Positions 7,663 to 16,983 are shown, counted from the stretch's first letter. The stretch: DNA of 64,000 bases from Zoogloea oryzae (GCF_030161255.1 NZ_BSPX01000006.1:35187-99186), one strand, 5' to 3'. Numbers and translations: made by a program. Notes: generated by a model from the sequence alone, not told the origin.

Positions 7663-9837
7663 ATGAGCACGAAGCCTGTCACCGCCCCGACACCGATGAA
7701 TGATGGCGAAAGCACCAACACATCCCTCAACGCACATATCGACGACATCATTGCGGTTCGCCTGAGCCGTCGCGGGGTGCTCAAAGGCGGAATCGCAGCG
7801 ACCACGTCTGCGCTCTTTGGCAGCCTTGGCCTCAGCGCGTGCGGCGGCAGCAGCTCCACGTCGGGCGACTCCACACTCAGTCTCGGCTTCGAGGCGGTCG
7901 CCAAGAACAAGAACGACGTGGTCACGATACCGGCCGGCTACGAGGTCAGCATCCTCCATGCCCTTGGCGATCCCTTGACCGCTACCGATGCTGATTGGGC
8001 CAACAATGGCTCCGAGACGGCCGACTCCTACAACCGTCGTATCGGTGACGGCCACGACGGTATGCACTACTTTGGTCTGTCGGATGCGGGCGCCTATCAG
8101 GCCGACCGCTCGGATCGTGGTCTGCTGTGCGTGAACCACGAATACGTCGTCGGCCCCTTCGTGCTTCACCCGAGCGGCCGCACTGCCGGCGCCAATCGCA
8201 CCGCCTCCGAGGTGGACAAGGAGATCAACGCCCACGGCGTGAGCGTCTGCGAGATTCGGCGCGGCAACAGCGGCAGCGCCATGACTGTCGTCAGGACTTC
8301 GACCTACAACCGCCGCATCACGTCGGCCACGCCGATGAACTTCGGCGGCGCGGCGCGGGCCTCCAGCCTGCTGAAGACCAAATACTCGGCCGACGGTACC
8401 GCCACCCGTGGCACCAACAACAACTGCGCCAACGGCTACACCCCTTGGGGAACCTATCTCACCTGCGAAGAGAACTTCACCAACGTCATCAGCCGCGCCA
8501 CCGGCGACAATGCCAGCCGCAGCGCCAAGGAAATCACCGGCCTCAACCGCTACGGCATGACCCAGGGGCGCAAGAGCCCGTACTTCTGGGAAACTGCCGG
8601 CACGGACGACCTGTACGTCCGCTGGAGCGCCTCGGTGACCGGCGCCACCGCCGCCGACGACTATCGGAACGTCTTCAACACCTTCGGCTGGGTTGTGGAA
8701 ATTGATCCGTTCAACCCGACCTCCACCCCCGTCAAGCATACGGCCCTGGGCCGTTTCGCCCACGAAGGCTGCTGGCCGTGCAACGCAGTGGCGGGCAAGC
8801 CTGTCGTCTTCTACATGGGTGACGACTCCCGTAACGAGTACATCTACAAGTTCGTCTCGAAGGCCCTGTGGGACACCGCCGACGTGGGCAAGGGCATGAC
8901 GGCCGGCGCCAAATACATGGACGAAGGCACCCTCTACGTCGCCCGCTTCAATGCCGACGGCACTGGCAACTGGATCGAACTCACCTACGGCAAGAACGGT
9001 CTGGACGCCAGCAATGCAACCTACGCCTTCGCCGATCAGGCAGACGTGCTGGTCCATGCGCGTCTGGCGGGTGACTCGGTTGGTGCCACCAAGATGGATC
9101 GTCCCGAGTGGGGCGCCGTCAATCCGGTCAATGGCGAGGTCTACATGACCCTCACCAACAACAGCAACCGGGTTGCCCCCACCGCCACACCCAGCGGTAG
9201 CCAGCTCAAGCCGGACACCGCGAACCCCCGTTACTACGAGGATCTGAAGAGCGGCACGACCTCCCAGAAGGGCAACCCCAACGGCCACATCATCCGTTGG
9301 CGCGAAGCCGGGAACGACCCCGCTGCAACCACCTTCGCCTGGGACATCTACCTGTTCGGCGCTGAAGCAGCAGCTGCAGCCGACGTGAACCTCTCCGGCC
9401 TCACCGACATCAACGACTTCTCCAGCCCGGACGGCCTGTGGTTCGACCGCAACGGCATGCTGTGGATTCAAACCGATGATGGCGCCTACACTGACGTCAC
9501 CAACTGCATGATGTTGGCGGCGATCCCCGGCAAGGTTGGCGATGGCACTGCGGCGGTCGCTGCCGGTGGCACGGCCACCATCAAGGGCGCCAACGCCACC
9601 AGTGCAACGCTCCGCCGCTTCCTGGTCGGCCCGAAGGAGTGCGAGATCACCGGCATCGCGATGACTCCGGACCGCAAGACGATGTTTGTCAACGTTCAGC
9701 ACCCCGGCGAGGACGGTAGCCTCGCCGCCCCCACCAGTGCCTGGCCCTCGAGCCAGACCGACGCAAGCTCGACCCGCCGCCCTCGCTCCGCGACCATTGT
9801 GATCACGCGTACTAATGGTGGTGAGATCGCGGTCTGA
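7663..9837 (+). CDS. PhoX-like (DUF839) Tat-exported protein
   Basis: The 724-residue protein belongs to the DUF839/PhoX family, whose studied members are calcium-dependent alkaline phosphatases with a beta-propeller fold. A long N-region precedes a twin-arginine signal (LSRRGVLKGG, about 34-43), then a hydrophobic stretch and LSAC ending at C60, which could also be a lipobox. It is therefore probably exported folded and perhaps membrane-anchored. The motif CVNHEY and repeated Asp/Gly-rich blades fit PhoX. No clear PhoB box was found upstream. Phosphatase activity is inferred from the family. Confidence 0.82.
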   Translation: MSTKPVTAPTPMNDGESTNTSLNAHIDDIIAVRLSRRGVLKGGIAATTSALFGSLGLSACGGSSSTSGDSTLSLGFEAVAKNKNDVVTIPAGYEVSILHALGDPLTATDADWANNGSETADSYNRRIGDGHDGMHYFGLSDAGAYQADRSDRGLLCVNHEYVVGPFVLHPSGRTAGANRTASEVDKEINAHGVSVCEIRRGNSGSAMTVVRTSTYNRRITSATPMNFGGAARASSLLKTKYSADGTATRGTNNNCANGYTPWGTYLTCEENFTNVISRATGDNASRSAKEITGLNRYGMTQGRKSPYFWETAGTDDLYVRWSASVTGATAADDYRNVFNTFGWVVEIDPFNPTSTPVKHTALGRFAHEGCWPCNAVAGKPVVFYMGDDSRNEYIYKFVSKALWDTADVGKGMTAGAKYMDEGTLYVARFNADGTGNWIELTYGKNGLDASNATYAFADQADVLVHARLAGDSVGATKMDRPEWGAVNPVNGEVYMTLTNNSNRVAPTATPSGSQLKPDTANPRYYEDLKSGTTSQKGNPNGHIIRWREAGNDPAATTFAWDIYLFGAEAAAAADVNLSGLTDINDFSSPDGLWFDRNGMLWIQTDDGAYTDVTNCMMLAAIPGKVGDGTAAVAAGGTATIKGANATSATLRRFLVGPKECEITGIAMTPDRKTMFVNVQHPGEDGSLAAPTSAWPSSQTDASSTRRPRSATIVITRTNGGEIAV

Positions 9838-9885
9838 GGTGTTCAGCACGCAACACTGATCCACAACTCAGCACGCACCACCCTC

Positions 9886-9915
9886 AACCTCCTGCTCCGG
9901 CAGGAGGTTTTTTTT
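9886..9915 (+). terminator. Rho-independent terminator after the PhoX-like gene
   Basis: AACCTCCTGC, loop TCCG, GCAGGAGGTT, followed by more T. Ten perfect pairs make it strong. Confidence 0.92.
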
Positions 9916-9992
9916 GGCCGGCGACAATCTCCCGTCCCGGCACGCTGTTGATCCGGGCCACCCCGCGATCTCCCGCCACTTGCAGCTCGCGG

Positions 9993-10033
9993 CCCAAAAA
10001 AAATGCTTGCCGACCAATCAGGTCGACAAGCAT
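9993..10033 (-). terminator. Rho-independent terminator of ppiD
   Basis: Read leftward, ATGCTTGTCGACC and GGTCGGCAAGCAT pair around a short loop (one wobble) and are followed by a T-run. It faces the PhoX-like terminator in a convergent intergenic region. Confidence 0.88.
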
Positions 10034-10095
10034 CGTGTGTCGTCATGGGCAACGCCTGTTACTGGACGCTCAGCAGACCAGCAGCAGGTGGTGAA

Positions 10096-12003
10096 TCAGC
10101 GCTCCTTCGCAGCCTCCAGCGCCTCGGCGTTGACCTTCACGTTGTAGCGCTTGCGCAGCATCATCATGTAGGCACCGAAATCCTGCTCCGCCATCACGCG
10201 GGCGTACTGCTGCTTGATGGCGGCCAGGCGCGGATCATCCTGGCTGGGCGCGGCCGGACGGCTCACCTTTTCGATGCGGAACAGGGAGTAACCCGCGTTC
10301 GGCAGCTTCACGCCGACGTAGCTGGGCAGCTTGTCGCTCGGGGCGCGGTACACCGCCTGCATGATCTCCGGAGGCACACCCTGCATCGTCCGCTGGACGG
10401 TACGCGCCGGGCTCCACTGGAGCTCGACCGATTCGCCTTTGGTCAGTTGGGCGAGCTTGGCTTCGCCATCCTTCTCGGCGAGTTTGACCGCTTCGTCGAT
10501 CTCCAGGCCCTTCTCGATCGCGGGCTTCACTTCCTCAAAGGCGCGCAGCGACGCCGCCTTGAACTCGGCCACCCGGGCGGCAACCAGCATGCCGTTGCCC
10601 ACGTCCACCGCGTTGGTGTTGCGCTTGTTCTTCACCGCGTCGTCAGAGAACAGCTCGCCCAGCAGCTTCTCGTTGTCGAACGGTGCCGCAGCCTTGCCAT
10701 TACGGGCAACCCAGTCGGTCGTCTTGACCGCCAGCTTGAACTTGTCTGCCGCCGGCTTGAGGCTGTCCGCCTGCTCATAAACGGTGTTGCTGAAACCTTC
10801 TACCAGCTCGGCAAACTTCTTGGCAGCCTCGGTGCGCTTGAGTTCGGCAGCGATCTCGCCCTTCACTTCGTCAAACGCGCGCACCTTCTCGGCCTTCACG
10901 CCGGTGAGCTTGATGATGTGAAAACCGAAGTCAGACTGCACGACACCCGAGACTTCACCTTCCTTCGACATCCCGAAGACCGCATCCTCGAAGGGCTTCA
11001 CCATCGATCCGCGGGCAAAGAAGCCGAGATCCCCGCCCTTCTCCGCCGAGCCCGGATCCTGCGAGTTCTCTTTGGCCAGCTTTTCGAACTCAGCCGGATT
11101 GGCCTTGATCTGCTTGAGCAGGCCTTCCGCCTTCTCCCGGGCGGCCTTGGCCACATCCGCCGCCGCGCCCTTGTCGGCCTGGATCAAGATGTGGCTGGCA
11201 CGGCGCTCGCCCCCCTGGCGGAACTTGTCCTGGTGGGCATCGTATTCCTTGCGGATGTCGGCGTCGGTGATCGCCAGCTGATCGGCTACCGCGTCACGGC
11301 TCAGCACGATGTACTCGGCGCGCAGCTGGGCCGGCACCTCGAACTGCTTGCGGTTGGCGTCGTAGTACTTCTGCGCGGCGTCATCGGCGAGCTTCACGGC
11401 CGAAACGTACTGCGGCGCGGCGAAGCGGCTCTCGCTGACCACGCGCTCTTCAAGCTGAACTGCAAACACCTGCTCGGTGGAAGCCCGGGGCACCATCACG
11501 CCCTCGGCCACCGCGCCCAGCACCTGCTGCAATACCAGATCGTGACGCAGGCGCGATTCGAAGACGGCCTGGGTCATGCCCTGCGCCTTGAGCATCGCCT
11601 CGTAGCGCGGCAGCGAGAAATGCCCGTTCTCCTGGAAAGCGGGAATGCCGGCGATGGTGCTGCGCACGCGCTCATCCGAAACACGCAAACGCATCTTCGC
11701 GGCGTCGAGTGCAAGCAGGCGCTGATTGACCAGATTGTCGAGAACCGCCCGCTTTGCTTCCGGCGTTTCCATCATGGCGGGGTTGAAGTTCGCGCCGAGC
11801 GCACCGCGCATCCGCTCCTGCTGTTCGCGCTGCGCCTGCTGGAACTCGGCCGGTGTGATCGCCACCCCGCCGACAGATGCCAGTTCGCCACCCTGCCCCG
11901 CGTTTTTCACATAGGAATCAACGCCCCAGAAAGCAAACGGAAGCGTGATCAGTAAGAGGAACACCTGAACAATTTTCTTGTTGTTGCGTACGGCGTCAAA
12001 CAT
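10096..12003 (-). CDS. ppiD: SurA/PpiD-type periplasmic folding chaperone, peptidyl-prolyl isomerase
   Basis: The 635-residue protein is anchored in the inner membrane by one segment (about 11-32) and projects into the periplasm, where PpiD assists folding of exported and outer-membrane proteins near the Sec translocon. A SurA-like N-terminal chaperone region is followed by one parvulin domain recognisable by RRASHILI and FGFHIIK (about 265-360), then a second degenerate region. The start at MFDAVRNNKK has GAGGA upstream and gives the usual PpiD N-terminus; an upstream extension would run into the tRNA-proximal hairpin. It is transcribed alone. Confidence 0.9.
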   Translation of the reverse strand: MFDAVRNNKKIVQVFLLLITLPFAFWGVDSYVKNAGQGGELASVGGVAITPAEFQQAQREQQERMRGALGANFNPAMMETPEAKRAVLDNLVNQRLLALDAAKMRLRVSDERVRSTIAGIPAFQENGHFSLPRYEAMLKAQGMTQAVFESRLRHDLVLQQVLGAVAEGVMVPRASTEQVFAVQLEERVVSESRFAAPQYVSAVKLADDAAQKYYDANRKQFEVPAQLRAEYIVLSRDAVADQLAITDADIRKEYDAHQDKFRQGGERRASHILIQADKGAAADVAKAAREKAEGLLKQIKANPAEFEKLAKENSQDPGSAEKGGDLGFFARGSMVKPFEDAVFGMSKEGEVSGVVQSDFGFHIIKLTGVKAEKVRAFDEVKGEIAAELKRTEAAKKFAELVEGFSNTVYEQADSLKPAADKFKLAVKTTDWVARNGKAAAPFDNEKLLGELFSDDAVKNKRNTNAVDVGNGMLVAARVAEFKAASLRAFEEVKPAIEKGLEIDEAVKLAEKDGEAKLAQLTKGESVELQWSPARTVQRTMQGVPPEIMQAVYRAPSDKLPSYVGVKLPNAGYSLFRIEKVSRPAAPSQDDPRLAAIKQQYARVMAEQDFGAYMMMLRKRYNVKVNAEALEAAKER

Positions 12004-12069
12004 GCTGAATCCTCGGAGGCTGCTGACAATGCGGGAGTTACGCGAAGAAGCGACTTGAAATCGAAACGA

Positions 12070-12098
12070 AAAAAGCCACACACGTGGCTTTTTTCGTT
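12070..12098 (-). terminator. Short hairpin with T-rich flanks between tRNA-Asp and ppiD
   Basis: AAAAAAGCCACACACGTGGC is followed by TTTTTTCG, giving a GCCAC/GTGGC stem with A and T tracts on each side. It probably ends the tRNA transcript ahead of ppiD. Confidence 0.65.
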
Positions 12099-12125
12099 CA
12101 TCACGCCCTGCGGCAGTGACAAATA

Positions 12126-12202
12126 TGGCGGAGTGGACGGGACTCGAACCCGCGACCCCCGGCGTGACAGGCCGGTATTCTAACCAACTGAACTACCACT
12201 CC
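12126..12202 (-). tRNA. tRNA-Asp (GTC)
   Basis: A 77-base cloverleaf with GGAGTGG acceptor, GTC anticodon in CCTGTCACG, GGTTCGAGTCC T-loop and an encoded CCA end. It lies 27 bases downstream of tRNA-Val on the same strand, so the two are probably co-transcribed. Confidence 0.97.
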
Positions 12203-12229
12203 AAATCAGGGCTGGCCATCCGGGTTGGA

Positions 12230-12305
12230 TGGTGGGTGCTGACGGGGTCGAACCGCCGACATTCGCCTTGTAAGGGCGACGCTCTACCAACTGAGCTAAG
12301 CACCC
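12230..12305 (-). tRNA. tRNA-Val (TAC)
   Basis: A 76-base tRNA with GGGTGCT acceptor, TAC anticodon in CCTTACAAG, GGTTCGACCCC T-loop and encoded CCA. It is immediately downstream of hupB. Confidence 0.97.
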
Positions 12306-12342
12306 GCTCAATCGCTGCAAAGCCAGCGAAAGCAACAGCCCA

Positions 12343-12615
12343 TCAGTTTAGCGCATCCTTCAGTGCTTTGCCAGGCCTAAATTTCGGGATCTTGGCAGAC
12401 TTGATCTTGATGCTCGCGCCCGTGCGGGGATTCCGGCCGGTGCGGGCTGCCCGCTTGCCTACGTGGAAAGTACCGAACCCGACAAGGGTTACACTTCCGC
12501 CCTTCTTGAGTGCCTGCTTGACTGCGGCAATCGTGGCATCCAGCGCCCGGCCTGCCGTTGCCTTCGGAATATCTGCGCTTTCAGCAATCTGATCAATCAA
12601 TTCGGATTTGTTCAC
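12343..12615 (-). CDS. hupB: HU-type DNA-binding protein
   Basis: The 90-residue nucleoid protein bends DNA non-specifically as a dimer. The signature GFGTFHVGKRAARTGRNPRTG (about 47-67), containing the DNA-wrapping arm, is intact. I chose the GTG at 12615 (VNKSELIDQIAES), with GAGGGGG upstream, because HU proteins start at exactly this point; the open frame extends 45 codons further but those residues are unrelated. hupB followed by tRNA-Val and tRNA-Asp and then ppiD is a familiar arrangement in beta- and gammaproteobacteria. Confidence 0.95.
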   Translation of the reverse strand: MNKSELIDQIAESADIPKATAGRALDATIAAVKQALKKGGSVTLVGFGTFHVGKRAARTGRNPRTGASIKIKSAKIPKFRPGKALKDALN

Positions 12616-12819
12616 ATCAGCCCCCTCGTTATACAATTTAACAAACAGGAAACTCCGACATCGAATGCTGGCGAGATATTCGGCTCTCGCACGAGCGCCC
12701 AAGTTGTGGCAGTTATATAACGCGCGAAAAATCGCGGTGTCAAGGGACAAACCTACTCTAATGCGTCATTTGACGTCGGACTCGATGCAAACACGGGCTT
12801 TGATTTAATCAGGCGCACA

Positions 12820-12857
12820 AAAACAAAAAGGACCGCATATGCGGTCCTTTTTGTTTT
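12820..12857. terminator. Perfectly symmetric terminator after rpsT
   Basis: A 38-base perfect palindrome centred on GACCGCATATGCGGTC with A and T tracts outside. It terminates rpsT leftward and would also work rightward. Confidence 0.9.
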
Positions 12858-12897
12858 GCCAGACCGTCGCACCTAGCGACAGCGGGCTCACGCGAAC

Positions 12898-13176
12898 TTA
12901 AGCAGCAGCAACTGCGCCCATCCCCTTGATGGCGGCGGACAGGCGGCTCTTGTGGCGAGCGGCCTTGTTCTTGTGAATGATCTTCTTGTCAGCGATGCTG
13001 TCGATCGTGCGCTGGGAAGCGACGAAAACTTGCTGAGCAACTTGCTTGTCACCGCCGAGGACCGCCTTGCGGACAGCCTTGATGGCAGTGCGCAGACGCG
13101 AACGCAGGCTCATGTTGAGGGCGCGGGCCTTGACAGCTTGACGGGCGCGCTTACGGGCTTGTGCCGAATTGGCCAT
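12898..13176 (-). CDS. rpsT: 30S ribosomal protein S20
   Basis: The 92-residue basic helical protein binds 16S rRNA early in 30S assembly. It opens with MANSAQARKRARQ and has the central IDSIADKKIIHKNKAARHKSRL block typical of S20. It is monocistronic, between its own terminator and a promoter region shared with nothing else. In many bacteria S20 represses its own translation; no special leader structure is evident here. Confidence 0.97.
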   Translation of the reverse strand: MANSAQARKRARQAVKARALNMSLRSRLRTAIKAVRKAVLGGDKQVAQQVFVASQRTIDSIADKKIIHKNKAARHKSRLSAAIKGMGAVAAA

Positions 13177-13283
13177 CTTTTAGTAATCCTGAAAGAAATG
13201 CAGTAAAGCCATGGATTGTATGGGAAACCCCGATGACTTGACAAGCATTTTGCTTGCTATTTGTACAACTTTCTTGAAACAAC

Positions 13284-13309
13284 AAGGCCCCGCCTTGCGG
13301 CAGGGCCTC
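13284..13309 (-). terminator. Terminator of the thiolase gene
   Basis: Leftward, AGGCCCTGCC and GGCGGGGCCT (one G-U pair) with a short loop precede a T-rich tail (TGTTGTTTC). Confidence 0.75.
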
Positions 13310-13331
13310 GAGGGCTACTATTCCGAAGCGT

Positions 13332-14516
13332 TCAGACGCGTTCGAAGATGGTCGCGATACCCTGACCACCGCCGATACACATCGTCACCAGCGCGTAACG
13401 GCCGCCGGTGCGCTGCAGTTCGTAGAGCGCCTTGGTGGCGATGAAGGCACCGGAACAGCCGACCGGGTGACCGAGGGCGATCGCGCCGCCGTTCGGGTTG
13501 GTCTTGGCCGGATCCAGACCAAGAACTTTGGTCACGGCCAGCGCCTGCGCGGCAAAGGCTTCGTTGGACTCGATGACATCCATCTGATCAAGGGTCAGGC
13601 CAGCCTTCTTGAGCGCAAGGCGGGTCGCCGGGATCGGACCTTCGCCCATGATGTCGTTCGGCACGCCGGCAACAGCGTAGGAAACGAGGCGAGCCATCGG
13701 CTTGTAGCCAGCGTTGGCAGCGGCAGCGGCATCGGCCAGCACGAAGAAGGCGGCGCCATCGTTGATGCCGGAAGCGTTACCAGCGGTGACGGTGCCATCC
13801 TTCTTGAAGGCGGGCTTCATCTTGGCCAGCGATTCCATGGTTGTGCCACGCTTCAGGTGCTCATCGGTGTCGAACACCACTTCGCCCTTGCGGGTCTGCT
13901 TGACGATGGGGACGATCTGGGACTTGAAGCGGCCTTCGTCGATGGCAGCAGCAGCGCGACGCTGGGATTCAACGGCAAACGCATCCTGCTCTTCGCGGGA
14001 GATGTTGTGCTTGGTCGCCAGGTTTTCAGCGGTGATGCCCATGTGGCCAACGCCGAACGGGTCGGTCAGCACGGCAACCATGGAGTCGATGGCCTTGGTG
14101 TCACCCATGCGGGCGCCGGAGCGCAGCGCGGGCAGCATGTAGGCGGCCTTGGACATGACTTCGACGCCGCCGCCGATACCGAAATCGGCATCACCCAGCA
14201 GGATGTTCTGAGCGGTGGTCACGATGCCCTGGAGGCCGGAGGCACACAGGCGGCTGACCTGCATGGCAACTGAATCCATCGACAGCCCGGCCTGGATGGA
14301 GGCAACACGGGAAGCGTAGGCGTAACGGGAGTCGGTGGGCATGGTGGTGCCCACGGTGACGTAGTTGATCAGCTGGGGATCAACGGCGGAGCGGGCAACC
14401 GCTTCCTTCATCACGATGCCGGCCAGTTCGCTGGTATCGAAATCAGCGAGCGCGCCACCGAAGGCACCGATGGCAGAACGGACAGCGCTCAGAACCACAA
14501 CTTCACGATTAGCCAT
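13332..14516 (-). CDS. Acetyl-CoA acetyltransferase / beta-ketothiolase, BktB-like
   Basis: The 394-residue thiolase condenses two acyl-CoA units, or cleaves the reverse. The catalytic set is complete: C91 in RLCASG, H350 in GHPVG and C380 in CIGGGQG. Overall sequence resembles the broad-specificity thiolase BktB more than PhaA as I recall them, so it may supply 3-ketoacyl-CoA for polyhydroxyalkanoate or serve fatty-acid turnover. A GGAGGAATAAAT context fixes the start at MANREVVVLS. An oddity is the cysteine in GHPVGCSGA, where many thiolases have IGATGA or similar. No phaB or phaC is nearby. Confidence 0.9.
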   Translation of the reverse strand: MANREVVVLSAVRSAIGAFGGALADFDTSELAGIVMKEAVARSAVDPQLINYVTVGTTMPTDSRYAYASRVASIQAGLSMDSVAMQVSRLCASGLQGIVTTAQNILLGDADFGIGGGVEVMSKAAYMLPALRSGARMGDTKAIDSMVAVLTDPFGVGHMGITAENLATKHNISREEQDAFAVESQRRAAAAIDEGRFKSQIVPIVKQTRKGEVVFDTDEHLKRGTTMESLAKMKPAFKKDGTVTAGNASGINDGAAFFVLADAAAAANAGYKPMARLVSYAVAGVPNDIMGEGPIPATRLALKKAGLTLDQMDVIESNEAFAAQALAVTKVLGLDPAKTNPNGGAIALGHPVGCSGAFIATKALYELQRTGGRYALVTMCIGGGQGIATIFERV

Positions 14517-14547
14517 ATTTATTCCTCCTCTCAATTACTACGGGAAA

Positions 14548-15474
14548 TTACCAACCCATCCTTGCCACGCTCAGCAGTGCCAGTACAAGAAACACCAGCA
14601 CAAGCGTTCTCCAGACCAAGCCGATAGTGCTTTGCATGAAATCGGCGTCCGCATCATCGCCGATTCCCATTTCAGGACGTTCAACTACTTCGCCGGATTC
14701 GAAGATCGGCATGCCGAGGCGGACGCCAAGCGCCCCTCCCCCGCTGGAAAGCAGTATACCGGAAGCCTTGTCCTTCCATTGACTGGCCTGCGCACGCCAG
14801 CAATAGACGCCGTCCTCGAAGTCGCCGACGATCGAGAACGCCGCCGCCGAAAGGCGCACGGGCAGCCAGTCCAGGGCCGCGCAGGCCTTGCGGGAGAACT
14901 CACCGAAGTCGCCGAAATCAAGCCCGCCGCTGCGACAGCCCCACTCCTGATCGAAGAAGCGTGCAAGGCGATAGAGCAAGGCGCCGCTCGGGCCGGGTAG
15001 GAGAATGAACCAGAAGATCACGCCGAAGACATTGCGGTGAGAGGCGATCAACGCCTCTTCGATGGCCAGCCGGGCAACTTCGCTGGAGCTGGATTCGTCG
15101 TGGGAGCGGCCGCGCCACTCGCTGATCAGCTGCCGCGCACGGGGCAGCTCGCCCATCCGCAGCGCCAGCTGGATGTCGGTGAAGTAGTGGCTGACGTGCC
15201 GGAAGCCCATCGTCAGGTAGAGCACGACCACATTGAAGGCCAGCGCCAGGACGAAGTGGATGTTCCAGAGCAGGAAGTAGACCAGCGCCGAAGCGAAACA
15301 GACGGACAGGATCGCGACCCACCACGCCACGGCGCCGTGGCGGGCTTCGCCGTCATTGAAACGGTCTTCAAGAAAACGCGCAAAAGCCTTGAGGGGCGCC
15401 TGGACGAAACGCTCGACGGAGAGCGGACGAAGTTGCTCGATGAGCAGGGCGACGATCAGCGAAAACAGGGTCAT
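14548..15474 (-). CDS. CobD/CbiB-family membrane protein
   Basis: The 308-residue integral membrane protein resembles CobD/CbiB (adenosylcobinamide-phosphate synthase) but is the divergent type found outside cobalamin clusters. Membrane segments are visible at about 48-68, 70-92, 150-168 and 285-304, with an AmpE-like HVSHYFTDIQLALR stretch between. No other cobalamin genes are in the window, so the role is uncertain; AmpE/RegP-like functions are equally possible. It lies 31 bases upstream of the thiolase gene in the same direction. Confidence 0.7.
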   Translation of the reverse strand: MTLFSLIVALLIEQLRPLSVERFVQAPLKAFARFLEDRFNDGEARHGAVAWWVAILSVCFASALVYFLLWNIHFVLALAFNVVVLYLTMGFRHVSHYFTDIQLALRMGELPRARQLISEWRGRSHDESSSSEVARLAIEEALIASHRNVFGVIFWFILLPGPSGALLYRLARFFDQEWGCRSGGLDFGDFGEFSRKACAALDWLPVRLSAAAFSIVGDFEDGVYCWRAQASQWKDKASGILLSSGGGALGVRLGMPIFESGEVVERPEMGIGDDADADFMQSTIGLVWRTLVLVFLVLALLSVARMGW

Positions 15475-15567
15475 GCGGCGGGGGGCTTTTTGAAAGCCCT
15501 CGAAGTTCAGGCCTATTGGGGGTTGCTCAAGATACCACCAAACGCACCCAACACAAATGCCGTTCGC

Positions 15568-16170
15568 TCAACGGTGGAAGAATCGATACAGGCTGACGAT
15601 CATCCCGGCCGTCGCACCCCAGATGAAGTAATCGCCATAGGGCATGGCGTAGTACTCGCGCAGCTTGCCGCGCACCTCAACCCGATGCAGTTGGTGATTG
15701 GCTTCGTCAAGGAGAAAGGACAGCGGCACCTCGAACACCTCGGCCACCTCGAAGGCATCGGGCGAAAGCTCGAAGGGCGGCGTGACCAGCCCGACCACCG
15801 GCGTCACGTCGAAGCCGGTGCCGGTCCGGTACTGGGGCAGACAGCCGAGCAGCTCCACGTGGTGCCGCGCGAGGCTGATCTCCTCCTCCGTCTCGCGCAG
15901 GGCGGTTTCGATGGGCGAGGTGTCCTGGGCTTCGACACGCCCACCGGGAAAGCTCACCTGACCGGGATGATGGTGCAGATGATCGGTGCGACGGGTGAGG
16001 AGCAGCGTGGGTTCCGGCTCGCGGAGCACGATGGGCACCAGCACTGCAGCCGGGCGCAACGGGCCGGTCGGGATCCCCTCCTCCACCGGCGAATCGAATC
16101 CCTTGTCGTCGGCAAAGCGGTGACGCAGCCAGTCGGCAGAAAATCGCGGGGGGGATTTCAGACCACTCAT
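15568..16170 (-). CDS. Nudix hydrolase, CoA pyrophosphatase type
   Basis: The 200-residue protein carries the CoA-pyrophosphatase signature LLTRRTDHLHHHPGQVSFPGG (about 57-77) running into a Nudix box with REXXEE (RETEEEI, about 92-98). Such enzymes hydrolyse CoA and acyl-CoA to phosphopantetheine and 3',5'-ADP. The length is typical of the NudL-like group. It lies 12 bases after the aspartic protease gene, so the two are probably co-transcribed. Confidence 0.88.
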   Translation of the reverse strand: MSGLKSPPRFSADWLRHRFADDKGFDSPVEEGIPTGPLRPAAVLVPIVLREPEPTLLLTRRTDHLHHHPGQVSFPGGRVEAQDTSPIETALRETEEEISLARHHVELLGCLPQYRTGTGFDVTPVVGLVTPPFELSPDAFEVAEVFEVPLSFLLDEANHQLHRVEVRGKLREYYAMPYGDYFIWGATAGMIVSLYRFFHR

Positions 16171-16182
16171 GAGTTCAGACCA

Positions 16183-16860
16183 TCAGTAACGCTGACGCAA
16201 CTGGAGCGCGGGGCCATCCCGCCGCATCTCCATGCGATTGAGAAAACTCATGCCGAGGAGCGCAAACGGCAGCTCGCCCGAATGCACGACGCCATCCACA
16301 TTGCGCAGGGTCACGTCCCCCACGCGTACCGTATCCAGCACGACCCGCCAGGCCCGCGCGGTGCCGTTGGCGGTCTGCATCAGCGCGGGCTCACCCTTGG
16401 TGAAATCAATCCCGGCCTTGAGGGCATCACTGCGCCCGAGAGAGACGAAAGTCGCGCCGGTATCCACGATGAAGCGGACCTGGGCGCCGTTGATCGAACC
16501 CGTCGTATGAAACTGGCCGCCGCTGTCGGCCTGGATGACCACGCTCGGTGCACGCCCCCCGGTGCCAGCGCCGCTGACATGCACCGCCCGCTGACCGATC
16601 ACCAGCCGATGCCGGCCGCCGTCGAATTCGAGCGTCGCGCCGTCGGAATCGACGCTGATGACCCGCACGCCGTCGGGCGAACGCGTGCCCACACCAACCG
16701 ATCTGGGCGCACCGCCATTCACGACGATCAGCGCCTTGCCCGGAAAGACGCCCGCAAGCGCCACGTCCGTCGCAGCGGCCGGCAGGCTCGCCACCGCCGC
16801 AACGAAGGCGCACAGCAGAGGCGGCGGGCGGAGCTTCGTTAGCGAAAGAGATTCGATCAT
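16183..16860 (-). CDS. Retropepsin-like periplasmic aspartic protease (TIGR02281-type)
   Basis: A 225-residue protein with an N-terminal signal segment (about 8-29). The C-terminal half (about 95-225) is a retropepsin-like domain with the catalytic motif VDTGATFVSLG. The second conserved element, LLGMSFLNRM, is also present. Bacterial members of this clan are predicted periplasmic aspartyl proteases that act as dimers. I used the ATG at MIESLSLTKL because it places the hydrophobic segment at the N-terminus; a longer frame upstream runs into the terminator of the preceding gene. The substrate is unknown. Confidence 0.82.
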   Translation of the reverse strand: MIESLSLTKLRPPPLLCAFVAAVASLPAAATDVALAGVFPGKALIVVNGGAPRSVGVGTRSPDGVRVISVDSDGATLEFDGGRHRLVIGQRAVHVSGAGTGGRAPSVVIQADSGGQFHTTGSINGAQVRFIVDTGATFVSLGRSDALKAGIDFTKGEPALMQTANGTARAWRVVLDTVRVGDVTLRNVDGVVHSGELPFALLGMSFLNRMEMRRDGPALQLRQRY

Positions 16861-16934
16861 TTGACGATCATCACAAAAACAGATGGCAGACGCACGACCA
16901 AATCGAACCACCCTTCCCTTTTCACGGGCCGACA

Positions 16935-16962
16935 AAAAAGAAACCAGCCCGGAGGCTGGTTT
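16935..16962 (-). terminator. Terminator after the YjfB-like gene
   Basis: Leftward, AAACCAGCC and GGCTGGTTT pair around a four-base loop and are followed by CTTTTTTG. It ends the argF-to-yjfB gene run. Confidence 0.88.
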
Positions 16963-16983
16963 CAATTATGCCGCGAGAACGTT

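Noticed and set aside
7597..9864. Long minus-strand frame opposite the PhoX-like gene.
   Set aside because: Antisense shadow; the plus-strand product has a signal peptide and family motifs.
14548..15474. Calling this gene cobD with a role in cobalamin synthesis.
   Set aside because: No cobalamin genes are near and the sequence is of the divergent type, so only the family name is given.
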